In this document: positions 32,952 to 44,151 of the stretch, piece by piece
Position numbering within the stretch: the first letter of the stretch is position 1
Layout of the letters: every line of letters begins with the position of its first letter
Source of the DNA: Romanomermis culicivorax
Taxonomy: Eukaryota > Nematoda > Enoplea > Mermithida > Mermithidae
Direction of reading: 5' to 3'
Length of the DNA stretch: 64,000 bases
Assembly (NCBI GenBank): GCA_963922205.1
Contig: CAWUHX010000017.1
Span: forward strand, 558,001-622,000
Notes under the pieces: model-generated
Databases searched by the model: none
Seen by the model: only the letters and a program-made list of their open reading frames with translations
Told to the model about the DNA's origin: nothing
Position numbers and translations under genes: made by a program

Positions 32952-34500
32952 CTATTCGGCGGCTGAACACGGAGAAGTCAAAAGGGGGGCCAATGGCATG
33001 AAGGAAGTTAGCCGTCGGAACCAATCACCATCCACCTGTAAAAAATTAAGAAGGGTGGAGGGGTGACAACAATAATGAGTACCCTGATAAGTTGGCTCGC
33101 ACAACGGCTGATCGGCGGCAACACGTTCGATCCACACATCGTCAACTTCATGCGGGAATGGTGGCAACGCGGGGTCATCATATTGAAGTCGATCTCGAAT
33201 AGCCAATTTGTACTTCGGTGAAACCGGGAAGTTGAGGAGTTCGATGATCCGGTCGGTAAGGTTACTCTTCATAGCCGAGGTGATGGCTGCTTGAAGGCAT
33301 TTCGGGTCCTGGAATACCGATCGCGGATGGAGTGCCAGGTCTTCATCATCGGAGACATCCGGTGACTTGTTCCACTCATCTTTCTGTTTCTTCTTCTTTT
33401 TCTTGGGCACTTTGGGGTTGGTGAGTAGCTTCGGATGAGTCGTACGTGTCAAAACTTTGACGCTGCCGAAACCGTTAGTCACCATTCCTAAACAAAAAGA
33501 CTGACAGTGGTCGGACGATGTGCAATCGTACATGAAAAATTTATAAGCGGAAAGAACTTCGTCTCGCATAATCTCGGGGAGGGCGATTTGCGATATAGTG
33601 GGATACACTCGATCGGCGGAGTCGGGGGGTAGAACATCTGACAATGTGACGTTGTGAAAGGCGGCAATGATTGTCTCGGCCAGGTGGTCGATTTTGGTGG
33701 CGTCCAACGAGTCGTGGGGAAACCACGCGAGGGCATTGTAAACCTCAGGGATGAAGCCATAACGACCGAAAGCCAAAAACAACAACAGCGGATAGTAAGT
33801 GTCAAGGGCCGCGTAGGCAAGGACGTCCGATTGCAGGAACGATGTCGCTGGGTTGTTGAAAAATCGCAAGGCAGCTGGGAATCGTAGCGTGAGTCTGGAA
33901 ACGTCCAGCGCCCACATGGCAGAAACGGTAGCTTTCAACGTACGTTTTTCAGGAAAGAATCCAATTCTTCGAGCCAGCTCACATAGTGGCAGGGAGATGT
34001 CGATGTTGCAGATTACGCGGTACACGTCAAAATGGATGGCTTTGACTACGGGGTCTTTATTCTTCTTTTGATGGTCGGTCCGGAACACCCAAAAGAGTGT
34101 ATATTCCCGCCCAGTCGTCGGCTCCACCGAAAGAAACTACGATGGTGTGTTCGCCGTCGACTAGAGAGAATAGTGCAGTCCAGTCTTCCAGGGTAGCGGT
34201 GAAAGTTTCGAAAACAAACATCGTGCGGTTAGGAAACACGAGTTGGACGTATCGAGGGTAGCTGGACGCCGTGGAGTCGGCTGGCATAAGCACGATAAAC
34301 TGAAAATTCTTCATGTCCGCCGCCATGATCGATTCTGTATGGAAACCGATGAGGGTGTAGCCTCGGAAGTTTGATGCGGGTTGGGCGGTCGAGGCCTGCC
34401 TCAAACTTCCAGGTGAGAGAAATATCAGCGGCGGCAATACATTCGGAGGTCGGGCGTACATAGAGATGTGCCACGATTCCAAATCGGCAGCCGGGATCAA
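32952..34500 (-). pseudogene. Gypsy A post-pol part 1: RNase D/WRN-like 3'-5' exonuclease-like region
   Basis: The fold signature of the DEDDy exonuclease family is visible. A motif I strand (TLIGF..ES) lies near 34345, then YVQLVFPNRTMFVFET and TATLEDWTALF, then a motif II segment (HTIVVSFGGADDWAGI) near 34110. A motif III helix (VLAYAALDTYYPLLLFLAFGRY) lies near 33800; compare the YAALDAY pattern of RNase D. About 260 more residues follow with a Lys-rich linker and a conserved C-terminal segment (YKLAIRDRLQYDD...WFRRLTSFMPLAPL). The collinear Gypsy B region is 45769-47259. Enzymes of this family trim 3' ends of RNA or DNA; activity here is not implied. It is part of a broken element. Confidence 0.65.
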
Positions 34501-34601
34501 GCATTTGATGTTGTTCTCTTAAACAAGAGTGAGTGCGACATTTGACATATGACACATTGGGCACCAAATCAAGGGGGCAAAATGGAGGCAAAAGGGTGAT
34601 T

Positions 34602-35234
34602 TTAGAGCGGAACCAAGAGAAAAAATGTGGCGTTGCTTGCGATTCGAAAAGAGGAAACACACTCTCGAGGAACGGTGGCTTGGGCGGCGATGTCACTTTG
34701 ACGGGCGCATCTTGGCAACTGGATCGGGCTACGATAGCGAGATAACGAGAGTTGTCGTATGTGGAAATCAAAGCAGCAGCCAGTTGTGGTGTAGTGGTGC
34801 CACAACTTGACCATGACGGGATCGCGGCAGCTGACCATTGGTTTCTGGTGCGGGGCTACAGAGTGGGGGTTTCCCATGGGGTCCCAAGCAAAAGAGCATG
34901 CAAAAATAGAAGCAAAGGAAGCGTAAAACATAAAAGTACCATCGCAGGCAAAGCTTAAATTGTTTTGATGGGGCTGCTGCTCTGCCCAACGTACGTAATG
35001 ATCGTTGACATTGATGGATTCACGGTACGGTGGGGGCTCGTCGGCTGTGGAGGTGGACGCAGTCGACGGGGTTGTCATTTTGAAAAATAATTTTTTGAAG
35101 AGCGGTTGGAAAATGCGACTATTGCCGTTGGAAACAAAAAGTAGAAATAAAATAGTAAAAGAATAAGCCGCTGAAAGGTGAAGAAAGTGTAAAGTAAGAA
35201 AATGCAACACTACGGTTACGAAAAAGCAACACAA
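34602..35234 (-). pseudogene. Gypsy A lead segment of the post-pol block
   Basis: A methionine near 35080 opens MTTPSTASTSTADEPPPYRE, followed by INVNDHYVRWAEQQPHQNNLSF. The PPPY string matches the PPxY type of late-domain motif, but a single short motif is weak evidence. A similar lead (INIVDQSAAYFQK) occurs in Gypsy B near 47590. In both elements it stands just before the exonuclease-like part, with candidate splice signals between. Spliced messages for post-pol genes are known in Gypsy-type elements. The hydrophobic reading further upstream is probably not coding. Confidence 0.4.
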
Positions 35235-35560
35235 ACACCACTATGTTAATGGGGACTAAAATCAACCTTCCCAATTAATCTTATGAGAGTGATAGTGGCC
35301 AGGGTCAGGCCGAAATAAACCGAATGGCCTCGCGCTGAACAGAACCTAACATTAAAGAGGAAATCCCTCCTATGGTAAAAGTGTGGAGACCGGGGAGGTG
35401 TGTAATGCGATGGTGTAAAATTGGTGAAGTCTCGTGTACGATTGAACTGCCTCGTTGTCTCGTCAACATGGTGGCCATGATCTAAATTAAACAGATGCGA
35501 AAATTATGTACAACTCGGTGTGATGAGCGCTGTATCACAAAAGAAAAATTTCAAAGCAAA

Positions 35561-38085
35561 CTATTGGCGGTGGGAAGTGTGAGGCAGAAGCGGTCCACCT
35601 TCTTCAAATTCAAACGCATCTTTGGCGGGGCGCGGTACAAATGATTTCAAGCGCATCCTGGAAACAGTTTGCGGGCCGCCGGGCGCATCGAGCAAATCGA
35701 TGGTGACAATGTTTTCGGCTGCGCGAGATGCGTCCGTGATGAGAAAACTTCCAATGAAGTCGGGTTGGTTTGCTTTGATCGCTGCTAGCGTGCGGTTAGA
35801 TCCTTGGTGGTTCAAGATTTTCACACTGTGGAATTGGTGAAGGGTTTGTTCGACCATGGATGCAGGGACAACTAATTGCTTGACATCTTTGATCTGGCAA
35901 TACAGAAGTCTATCTTCAGTGAAGAAAATCGGTGGATGTTTTGCGGCGTTGTCTGTTTGGAGGGTGGCGGTGATTTTGGCAATGGCGGGGTCCCTGGCTT
36001 GGGCTTTTAAAACTTCGTCGTGAGAGGCAATTGTTATGGCTTCCGCCGGAGGGGGTGCATAGTCGGCGGTCAATGGCATTGAATTGGAGAGTGTGGGTTG
36101 ACTAATGGTCTTTTTGGTCATTGCACGAGTGATGGCGTTAACGTCTATGTCAACTTCCGTGGTCGGTGTAGCCTCTGCTGGGAGTATATCCGGTACCGTT
36201 AAATCGGCGGCTGTAGTTGCACCAGCAGGGTGAAAATCCTTAGGGAAAATCTTAGCAGTTAAGTTTTCAGTGTTCGGGATTGGCGTTTTGTTGCGGTCAT
36301 CTTTTCTGGACAAAAAGTTGGCACAGGCGTTGTCTTTACCTTTAACGTATTCAACCTTATAATTGTAATCTTGGAGGCTGATTGGGAAACATTGGAGGCG
36401 CGAGTTTCGGTGTTTTTCATCTTTGAGCCATTCGAGGGGCTTGTGGTCGGTGTGGACAATAACTTTTTGGCCATACACATAGTGGGGGTACATCCAGAAG
36501 CCGTAGACAATGGCGAGGCATTCACGCTCAGTTGTACTGTAGCGGGTTTCGGCATCGGTGAGTACGCGGCTATTGTAGGCGATGACCCATTGATCGTTTC
36601 CATTTTCTTGATGCAAAATTGCTCCAATGGCGGTCATACTGGCATCAGTTTGGATAACGAATTGAGCTTTTCCATCGTAGACCGGGTAGCGGAGAAAAGG
36701 CAATGACGTAAGGGCTGATTTGATACCTTCAAACACGGTGTGGTGTTCATTCATGGCCATATATTGGGCGTCATTTCGTCGGAGTCTGTACAAAGGACTG
36801 GACAAGGTCCCCAAGTTCGGGATGAATCGCTTGCACCATTGGACTAAGCCTAGAAAACTTTGCATACCTTTTTTGGTCTTTGGAAATTCATATTCCGCGA
36901 TAGCTTTAACTTTTTCTGGGTTGGCAGTGATTCCGCAGGCACTTAGGAGATGTCCCAAGAACTAGACTTGCGGTGGCAGGAATTCGCATTTGTCTGGCCG
37001 AAGCGTGAGGTTCGCTGCGCGGAGGGCGTCGAAAACGATTTGCAGATGTTCTAGATGTTCTTCAAACGAATTTGAGAAAATGATAATATCGTCAATATAA
37101 ACGAGACAAATCTTCCAAATGTACGGGCGGAGGATCCTTCCCAATAGCTATTGGAATTCGGCGGGCGCATTTTTCAAACCGAACAGCAAAACTTTGAAGC
37201 GAAACAAACCTTCTTGGCAGATGAAGGTTGTTTTGTCGCGCGAGTCGGCGTCGAGGGGTACCTGCCAGTACCCTGCTTTGAGATCCAACGTAGTGAAGAA
37301 TTTTGCTTGTCACATCGCGTCCAAATAATTGTCAATGCGCGGGATTGGAAATTTATTGCTGGGTGTGACATGGTTTATTCCGCGGTAGTCGACAATGGGT
37401 CGCCAAGAGCCATCTTTTTTCTTTATGAGGAACAGCGGTGCGGCCCAGGGCAAACGGGATTGTTTGATAAAATCGTTGTCAAGCATTTCCTGATTATGAT
37501 GATGTACAATCGGTCTTTGTTCCATCGCGGCACGGTAAAAATGGCTGGAAACGGGCCTAGCGGTGATGGTGTCAATACTGACGGTCAATTCGCTGGTGAT
37601 AGTTGGTTTGTCGCCGGGCAGGCTGAAACATCGCGGTTTTGTCGAAGCATGGAAAGGGCCTTTTTCTTTTGTGCGGCGGTGATGTAAGTCTTTTCAGTCT
37701 TGTTCAAGGCGAACTCCAGTTTTTGTTGCACGGTGTGGCAAGGGAACGATTTATCAAGGGCGGCGGGTTTGTGGTTGGTCAGGTCCCGGTCTGCGGTGGC
37801 AGTCACTACCTGGCAATCGACGAAGGGTTCCCCCTGACCTAGCATATGTTTTGCCATTGCGATAAGCTGGTTCGGGCGGAGTTTGATGCTATTCGGCGTA
37901 TTATTGATGAAGAGTAGCGGACAGTGACCGTTAGTGACGTTGACGATTGCGGTTTCAATTGGGAGTTCAGCAGCTATGCTGTTAGTGGCTAGCGGTTGCA
38001 CGATCACGTCTGGAATTGTCGCTGTTGTCGTGGGGAAAATGGTGCTTCTGACCCATTGTTGACAATGTGCCGAAATCGAAGTCAA
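35561..38085 (-). pseudogene. Gypsy A reverse transcriptase, RNase H and integrase C-terminal tail
   Basis: Visible blocks in order are [13 protein letters not shown] (connector), [33 protein letters not shown] near 37360-37460, the catalytic box [15 protein letters not shown] near 37090-37115, and the [24 protein letters not shown] thumb near 36800-36870. RNase H follows with [19 protein letters not shown] near 36600-36660, [12 protein letters not shown] and [11 protein letters not shown]. The end (about 35580-35800) matches the tail after the integrase core in Gypsy B ([12 protein letters not shown] versus [12 protein letters not shown]). It is part of a broken element. Confidence 0.9.
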
Positions 38086-38307
38086 TACTTGGGCGACGAG
38101 GAAAATTGGTTTTGCCAGCTCAGTAACCTCCAGCCGCCGGGCGGGCAGTTGGTGTGGACTAGGTGTAGCTTGGCGAGTTGGTTGTTCAGCCTCGATTTCT
38201 TCGGTTTGGCTGAAAATATCGGATTTATCATCATAGAAGCTTACTCACTCATCCTCGGGGATTTCCTCCAGGACGTTATCATTGGCGGCGTTTAGGAACA
38301 ATTCCCT

Positions 38308-38874
38308 CTAAGAGCAGACCGCAGCGATTACTTTGAGCGGCAGCTTTACGTCTTGGATTTCAATGTAATTATCTTTGAAGTTCAAAATGGCGTGGATAAC
38401 CGGGTGTGCGAGAAAATCGGTGCCGATGATACATTGATCGTTTCCATTATGGTCGAGAATTACACACTTGATCATGTGTTCACCGAACACGGATTCCATT
38501 GTAACGACTACTGGGCCATGAGCGTTGACAACAGCGCCATCGGCTACTTTGATTTTTCCGCAAATCCAGAGTTGAAGCGATTGTTTGTCGAAAGCGTGTT
38601 TGACTAATGCTGAGGACAATACGGAGCATTGGGCACCGGTGTCGATGAGCGCGTGTGCTTTGACGGCTCTGAGTTTGATGGGAATTTGGAAGGCTCTTGT
38701 AGAGGTGTAGTTGCGAACAAAAGTCTTTGAGGATGGCGTGAGATTGTCGATTTGGCAGACGGACGAGCGGATGTGGCACGGATCTTGAAAAGCACGGCCG
38801 GTCGCGTTCCAACAGACTATCCCGGGGCTCACAATCGGTGCGGCGGATGCTATTTCTTTGGACAGGATGACCAT
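38308..38874 (-). pseudogene. Gypsy A aspartic protease region
   Basis: The retropepsin active-site box ALIDTGAQCSVLSS lies near 38610-38650. It is followed by KVADGAVVNAHGPVVV and by CIIGTDFLAHPVIHAILNF near 38370-38425, the usual ILG-like second landmark. The region matches the Gypsy B protease at 51450-51959 closely in layout. Confidence 0.88.
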
Positions 38875-39239
38875 ATTAGTGGCGGAAGTCGATTGATTGA
38901 CAGCGCGCGTTTGGAGGGGGGGGGGGCGTTGATATGGCAGTGGGTGGTGGTAACGCGGGTAGGGCTAGTTGTAGCTTGGAGGACTGAGAACTGGCGCGCC
39001 ATGAATCTGTAGGTGTTGTAAAGTATGGAGCCGGCACTGCGTTGTAGTGAATATGTTGTTCCCATGGCGCCGGGAATTGTTGATTCGGGTAGATGGCGTA
39101 GGTATTCTGAACAAAATCATTTGGGCACTGTATGGAGTTACCTTCATAAAAATAATTTCGCGCGCGGCTGGGGTAGTTTGTGCCTCTTTGGGATGGTGCT
39201 CCGCAGCGGGGTCTCTAATCGCGTTGGCCACAAATGTCA

Positions 39240-40178
39240 TTCGAATTGGTCCGAAAGTCGGCTTGCCGTGAATGGGTGGCCTAGGTTGAGCGGTTGGGCT
39301 CTTGCGGAGTTATTTGTTGAGCATTTTGCCGCTTGAGCCAGACACAATCTTCGGTGTTGTGGGTGTGGGATTTGTGGGCATCGCACCAAAGACCAGTGGG
39401 TTGCGTGGTGGGAGTGTGGTCTCGGCTTGCGGATCGATCGAAACAATTTCGGTATGGTTCTCGGTTTTGAGATTGATGGCGAGGGCTCTGTTGCCCATTG
39501 GTGGGTAAAATTGCCTCCGGGTGTTGGCCAGATTTTTGTTCTTCATAGTCGCGGTCGAATCTTTGGATCAATTGTTCTAAAAGCAGTTCCGTGTGGGGTG
39601 GCGGCTGGGGCCTGCGGTGGATCAATATTTATGAAGGATTCTAAAGAGTCGGTTCTGGCGAGGAATTGATCATTGCTATTTTGGGCGGCGGTGCTTGGCG
39701 GCGGTATTTGTGATACGGCCGGCGTGTTAGGACAAATGACGGCCGCAAGGAGAGGGTTCTGATTTAGAGATGGCGGCACTAGTGAATTGGCTGTCACCGT
39801 GGTTGCGGGAATGAGCAGTGCTTGCAGTTGTGCAGTCCCTTCCAACGCAGGTGTACTGAAAGTAGACAAGGGCGGATTATGGCGTGGGAGGCTTACTGTG
39901 GGTACCGCTGATGATTGCCCAATATTCGTCGGTCCCGGCAATAACATTTGATCAAAACTCAAAGCCCGGCGCGAGGCTGTGGGGGCATTAGGGGAGCTGG
40001 ACCGTGGTGGGAGGCATGTGAAATCCGGCGGCATATGGCTTACTTTTGGCATCTTTTTCGGAAGGGTATAATAACCTTTCTTGTAACCTTGGGCGCAGCT
40101 ATGGCAAGGTCGAATTTTGAAACTTTGGCGCATGTTCGGATGCAACCCGACGGCGGGGAAAGGAAGCGTACAATCCAA
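39240..40178 (-). pseudogene. Gypsy A gag region with CHHC zinc knuckle
   Basis: The region is located between the primer-binding site and protease. The distal part carries a C-x2-H-x4-H-x4-C knuckle ([14 protein letters not shown]) near 39350-39390, identical in spacing to the Gypsy B knuckle. The proximal part is Pro/Ala/Thr-rich and low in complexity. It is part of a broken element. Confidence 0.65.
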
Positions 40179-40188
40179 GTGGTCACCA
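40171..40188 (-). promoter_or_regulatory. Gypsy A primer-binding site
   Basis: TGGTGACCACTTGGATTG lies one base inside the 5' LTR on the minus strand. TGG is the complement of a tRNA CCA end. Gypsy B begins its site with the same TGGTGACC; the priming tRNA was not identified. Confidence 0.75.
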
Positions 40189-40189
40189 G

Positions 40190-40759
40190 TGTTGTATTTT
40201 ATTGTGGTGTGGGCTCTGATGAGTCACAGGCGGGATTGGGATTCCAGGATTCATCCTTAATGTATGTGTTTCCCACATCCACGTTTACCCGATTAACTTA
40301 ACTACTTGTACTTAAACCCGACACTAATTATCCCACCAATTAAGGAAAAGATGAGTTTCCTTAATTGTCTCCCTTTTTGCATAAAACTGGAAGGAGAGAA
40401 TTTTCTACCTTTTATGTTACGCAATAAAAACAAACGAAAACTTATGTACAAAATGAAAGGGGGCGAGAAAAGTAAACAATCAACTCCAACGCACCGGGAG
40501 GAGAAAGAAGGCTGCCTGGTGGGAGGCGATGAGTGGCGAAATATAACAGTGGCCGACGGGGTGCACACTTAGTATATAAAACATACTACAAATATAAAGA
40601 ATAAAAAATCATAATGAGAGAGACCAGCGCAGGTGTACCGACGTGCGCTACAGTAAGACGGCTGCTAATGGTCCGCGTTGCTCGCTCCAATTGTCACCTG
40701 CGGGCCTCATACGCGCTTTGACAAAAATAACGAAAATCGGCCGAAGACACACTACAACA
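40190..40759 (-). repeat. Gypsy A 5' LTR
   Basis: This LTR pairs with 28686-29255. On the minus strand it starts TGTTGTAGTGTG and ends AAATACAACA, and the ACAT target duplication follows at 40760. Confidence 0.92.
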
Positions 40760-42253
40760 ACATCATATTCATCACTTTTGGGATAGGGCCAATCCATTTG
40801 AGGACTACAATGACGTTACCTTTAAATCAAGATACAAATAGTCGAAAAATTGTGCCTGAGACTTGATTACATTTCTCCAAGATCAATTAGAAAATTCTGG
40901 TCGAAATCATGCAATTCCTCCAGCACTTCGGGTTAATACAAAATCATAAGTTTCGTTCATGAAAATTAATTGCTCATCAAATGACTGTTCAAGCTCAAAG
41001 ATTACATACTGAAAAAAGTTGGCATTGTTGAAAAACCTTGTTGACATTGACCACAATGTTTATTTTCCTCCTGTTATATCCTTTTTCATATTAAAAAACT
41101 TGCTTGAGCTTATTCTGCCACCCTGTTACAAAAGTAACTTGGTGATAATGAAAGTAACACGGTGGTAACACGGTGTTGGCTAACACGGACTTAACATGCT
41201 ATTGTGAATATGAAGTGATACTTGACACGGTGTTAGCTCGATTGCCGTGTTAGCCAACACGGTGTCAAGTCCTAACACCGTGTTGACTTAACACGCAATT
41301 GTGAATACAGGCCTTAATGCTCTTTGACATACTCCACGGACAAAATTCCCCCAATCGATGTAAGTGTGATCGTCTATTACTAAATCACCAATTAAGTTTT
41401 TTGATTGCAATATTGATAGCTTATTGGCCCATAAATAGATGATGGTTAATGCAGCTTTCAACGAATCTTTTGTATGAGATTTCCCATCTTGACTAACTGA
41501 GGCAAAAAATGAACTTGGTCAGCCCTAACTCCACAGAATTCACCACGAACTACTGCATTTTTGGCACTACAGTACCTTGTGCATCCACTGCAACACATAA
41601 CATCATAATTCCTGTGTCCACAAGCATTGTATACATTGGTTTCCCTCAATTCACCATTGAAATTGGGCGTTCCCATTAGACAAAATCCATTTCTTTGATG
41701 TTGCTGCCAAATGTTGTCAGCTGCTAAAATCAAATTGTGCTGCCTGGCAAATTCTATCGATAAATCTTCGGTATTAGTTGCATTGCAAAATTCATGCACA
41801 GTAATATACCTATTATTTGCCATTTCAAAATCTTCACGTTAAGTTCATGAAAAAATTCAGAAGAATTTGAAAATAGTCGGGAAGTACTTGTTATTGTAAA
41901 CAAACATTAATTTTTAAGTTGTTTTAAACTATTTTGTATGTGTGTAACAATTGTGCATGTTTAATTATTTTAGATTGTAAATCAAAGCGTTTGGTGTTCT
42001 GCAAAAGCAGAGCACCTGATTATTTGAGCTTTTGTCATTCCTCAATCAGTGTCATTGCATCAATCAATTTATAGTTGTCAGTAGCAACAAATTGCTTTTC
42101 AGAAAACCTGTATACATGTAAAAACGCAGCGGATACTCCAATTGGAAAACTAATGCGATATTCTTACTCAGCATCATCAAAATACTCAGAAAAACTGTAT
42201 TTCTTAAAGTTTTGATAAAAATTGCAAAATAGTTGACATACTCCAGTAGTACC

Positions 42254-42549
42254 TAGCCACTTCAAAAAACCTGTCACCTTCGAACATGATGCACAATATT
42301 TTTTCAAGATGCATCACAAAAAAATCAAGCTGTAGGCGTTTTGCCGCTGTAGGACCTTTTTTCAATTGCATCGTAGTCCAAGAAATGTTAAAAAAGAAAA
42401 ATTTGTGGCATTTCTATCATTGATCAGAGTTTTTATGTACTTGCAGGTGATGGAATGTGGCTATAAAGTACTTTTAGTTTAGAATGTCAGACTTTAGGAC
42501 TCAGATGGGGAAGATCATGGAGAAGATCATTTGCATGGGGATTTACATA
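42254..42549. other. Unassigned stretch between Merlin and Gypsy B
   Basis: No gene or repeat end was recognised. Its natural continuation lies on the other side of Gypsy B at 54786. Confidence 0.35.
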
Positions 42550-43126
42550 TGTCGTGCGTGAGAAAATAAGATTAGAGGACGGAACGCAAAGCTGTGTAGC
42601 TTGATGAGTTATCGCGCGTTTTAGAAGAGACGTACGGGACGTAGAAGAGCATGCGGAACGCTAGAAACTGAACACTCCGAGTGTTTGACGAAATCAACGC
42701 AACCATAATCGTAAGCAGGAGATTGACGGGCTCGTAGAGAGCGCTGTGTCAATTTATCCAGGGATCTTTGCTCAGGTCGTCAAAGGTTTTCGGTTGCCGA
42801 AACTCAGGCTGTGCTATCTTAACCGCTTCGGAGTTTCTCTCGCTTACTCAAACTATTTTCCAAATAGTTTGACTCAACCTAGAACAAACTTTCTTCACAC
42901 GATTTACTAATGTACAAGTCGCCGCCTCTCACTCTCCAGACAAACAAGAAAACACAACCGTCTGGCTACAGTACAACAAAACTCTAATCAAAAACATTTT
43001 CACAATTTCTTCACATCATAGCCACGCCTCTCCCCGGGTCTTGTCGCGATCTTTCTTCTTCGAACTTGCCAATCTTTTCTCAAACGCAACATGAACTTTA
43101 CAAATACGCCAAATCGCTCCACAACA
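42550..43126 (-). repeat. Gypsy B 3' LTR
   Basis: Full-length match to 54218-54785, apart from one 9-base length difference near 42660 and about 34 substitutions by eye. Confidence 0.93.
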
Positions 43127-43141
43127 CTCCTCCCCCTTTCG
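43127..43141 (-). promoter_or_regulatory. Gypsy B polypurine tract
   Basis: CGAAAGGGGGAGGAG on the minus strand abuts the 3' LTR and corresponds in position and type to the tract of Gypsy A. Confidence 0.85.
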
Positions 43142-43483
43142 ATGTAAATCGCCTTAAGCGATTTCGATGTGTCGTGGTGAGTTGAGGTATTGATCGCATG
43201 AGAGCGTTTAGCTCGTTTTTTCAACAATTTTCTTCCGACAGTTTGTCTCTTTCTCACTCCTACGCTGCGGCACATACTACACAAAGAAATAAACATAGAA
43301 AATATTAACAATGTTATCACAAAATGTTACGGCATAAAGCGATGAGCAAATGAAAACTAGTATTTTATACCAAGAAAATTAAAATTTTAGAGATTTCGAA
43401 AAGAAAAGATTCCAGTGGAAAAAACAATAAACTAGTGAAAGAAAAGAGATGCGTTTAGCATTGTGATACTCATCCTTTTCGAA

Positions 43484-44140
43484 TCATTTCGGCCGAAATT
43501 GGCAACCTTTCGGCAAAACTTTTGTCGGAGTTTTGCTCGTTTTCAGAATACCCGGTGGAGGCATCTGTATTGATTGACTCGTAGTCCGCGCTCGTGGGGC
43601 CAAAGCTCGTTGCGCAGCTCCCAATGACGTTTGAACTCCAACAACCGGCGGTTGAGTTGTCGCGGTTGTAGTCATAGTGATAATCGGAGCCGGCGTCATT
43701 TGATACTTTTGAGGTACGGCCGCTTTTGCCAGCACTATGGCGTCTTTCTGTTTCTTTTCCTCGGCTCTTTTATCCATTTTGATCTGGTATTCGCGGTGAA
43801 TTTCTCGAATGATGGCCTTTCTTTCTTCAGTTGCCGGATAATTTGGGGCTCTCGTATCGGTCAGACATTGCAAAATGTAGCGTAGAGCCATCGAATACAA
43901 ATTATCGGTTGTTTTGTAATCGTAGGCTTGTCGGGCGTGAAAGAGGAACAGCGTAAGCTGTGTTATAACGATCGCGTTTTCAGCGCCGTAGTACTTATAG
44001 TAGTCACACATCCAGCTTACGAGAACTGCAGTGAGTTCTTCCATACAATGTGGATCTCGATGCAAAAATCGTGCTTGAAAATAGTCAGGGAAATCCTGAG
44101 CTATTTGCTGCGAAGCCGCGGTGGCTTGACATAAAATCAT
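43484..44140 (-). pseudogene. Gypsy B post-pol part 3b: shared helical domain
   Basis: About 120 mostly helical residues (TAASQQIAQDFPDYFQARF, LVSWMCDYYKYYGAEN, ITQLTLFLFHARQAYDYK, IIREIHREYQIKM) match the helical domain of Gypsy A near 30250-30700 in order and spacing. The tail is basic and Pro/Thr-rich. The family is unknown. It is part of a broken element. Confidence 0.6.
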
Positions 44141-44151
44141 AAGATCGAAAT

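Larger units (their letters stand above)
28686..40759 (-). mobile_element. Gypsy A: Ty3/Gypsy LTR retrotransposon with extra post-pol coding block, broken copy
   Basis: Two 570-bp LTRs (28686-29255 and 40190-40759) start TGTTG and end CAACA on this strand. They are flanked by a 4-bp target duplication ACAT (28682-28685 and 40760-40763). Next to the right LTR is a primer-binding site; next to the left LTR is a polypurine tract. Coding order on the minus strand: gag with a CHHC knuckle, aspartic protease, reverse transcriptase, RNase H and the C-terminal tail of integrase, then a further 5 kb with an RNase D-like part and others. The copy is a fossil with roughly ten or more breaks. The LTRs differ at about 40 of 570 positions by eye (7 percent), so the insertion is not recent. 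It is nested in the Harbinger-like MITE. Confidence 0.93.
28418..41313. mobile_element. Harbinger-like MITE inserted in the Merlin transposase, itself split by Gypsy A
   Basis: The ends GGCCCGTATTCACAATCGTG at 28418 and the inverse CACGCAATTGTGAATACAGGCC-type end at 41313 are flanked by TTA at 28415-28417 and 41314-41316. This is a 3-bp duplication typical of PIF/Harbinger. Subterminal AACACGGTGTTA-type words recur in both orientations near 28440-28600 and 41155-41295. Without Gypsy A the unit is about 0.8 kb and non-coding. Confidence 0.82.
27927..41823 (-). pseudogene. Merlin (IS1595/ISXO2-like) transposase, disrupted
   Basis: Translation starts with ATG at 41823 (MANNRYITVHEF). The N-terminal part holds a Cys cluster (NACGHRNYDVMCCSGCTRYC), the zinc-ribbon-like segment of this family. 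One frame change occurs near 41500, where SSFFASVSQDG continues in another frame. The coding sequence then reads KAALTIIYLWANKLSILQS and VIDDHTYIDWGNFVRGVC up to 41314. After the insertion 28418-41313 it resumes at 28417 with GGMGEIGQIDESL (first Asp/Glu of the DDE fold) and continues with GLWIFGIV, MSDQWTAYRNI (second Asp), and HQTVNHDQNFIDP before ending at 27927. The enzyme would have cut and pasted the surrounding transposon. The gene is dead because of the frame change and the insertion. Confidence 0.85.
27675..42253 (-). mobile_element. Merlin-type DNA transposon (interrupted by nested elements)
   Basis: Inverted ends of about 110-115 bp start GGTACTACTGGAGTATGTC at 27675 and recur inverted up to 42253, with about 95 percent identity by eye. 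The flanks GGCACTT and CCACTT are compatible with a degraded 8-9 bp target duplication, as Merlin makes. An IS1595/ISXO2-like transposase is encoded on the minus strand. Without the Harbinger-like insertion and the Gypsy element within it, the transposon would be about 1.7 kb, a normal Merlin size. Confidence 0.82.

Noticed and set aside
34602-35234. Hydrophobic N-terminal stretch before the Gypsy A post-pol block as an envelope signal peptide
   Set aside because: The stretch lies upstream of the more likely methionine near 35080. No cysteine-rich ectodomain or membrane anchor follows, so an env gene is not supported.
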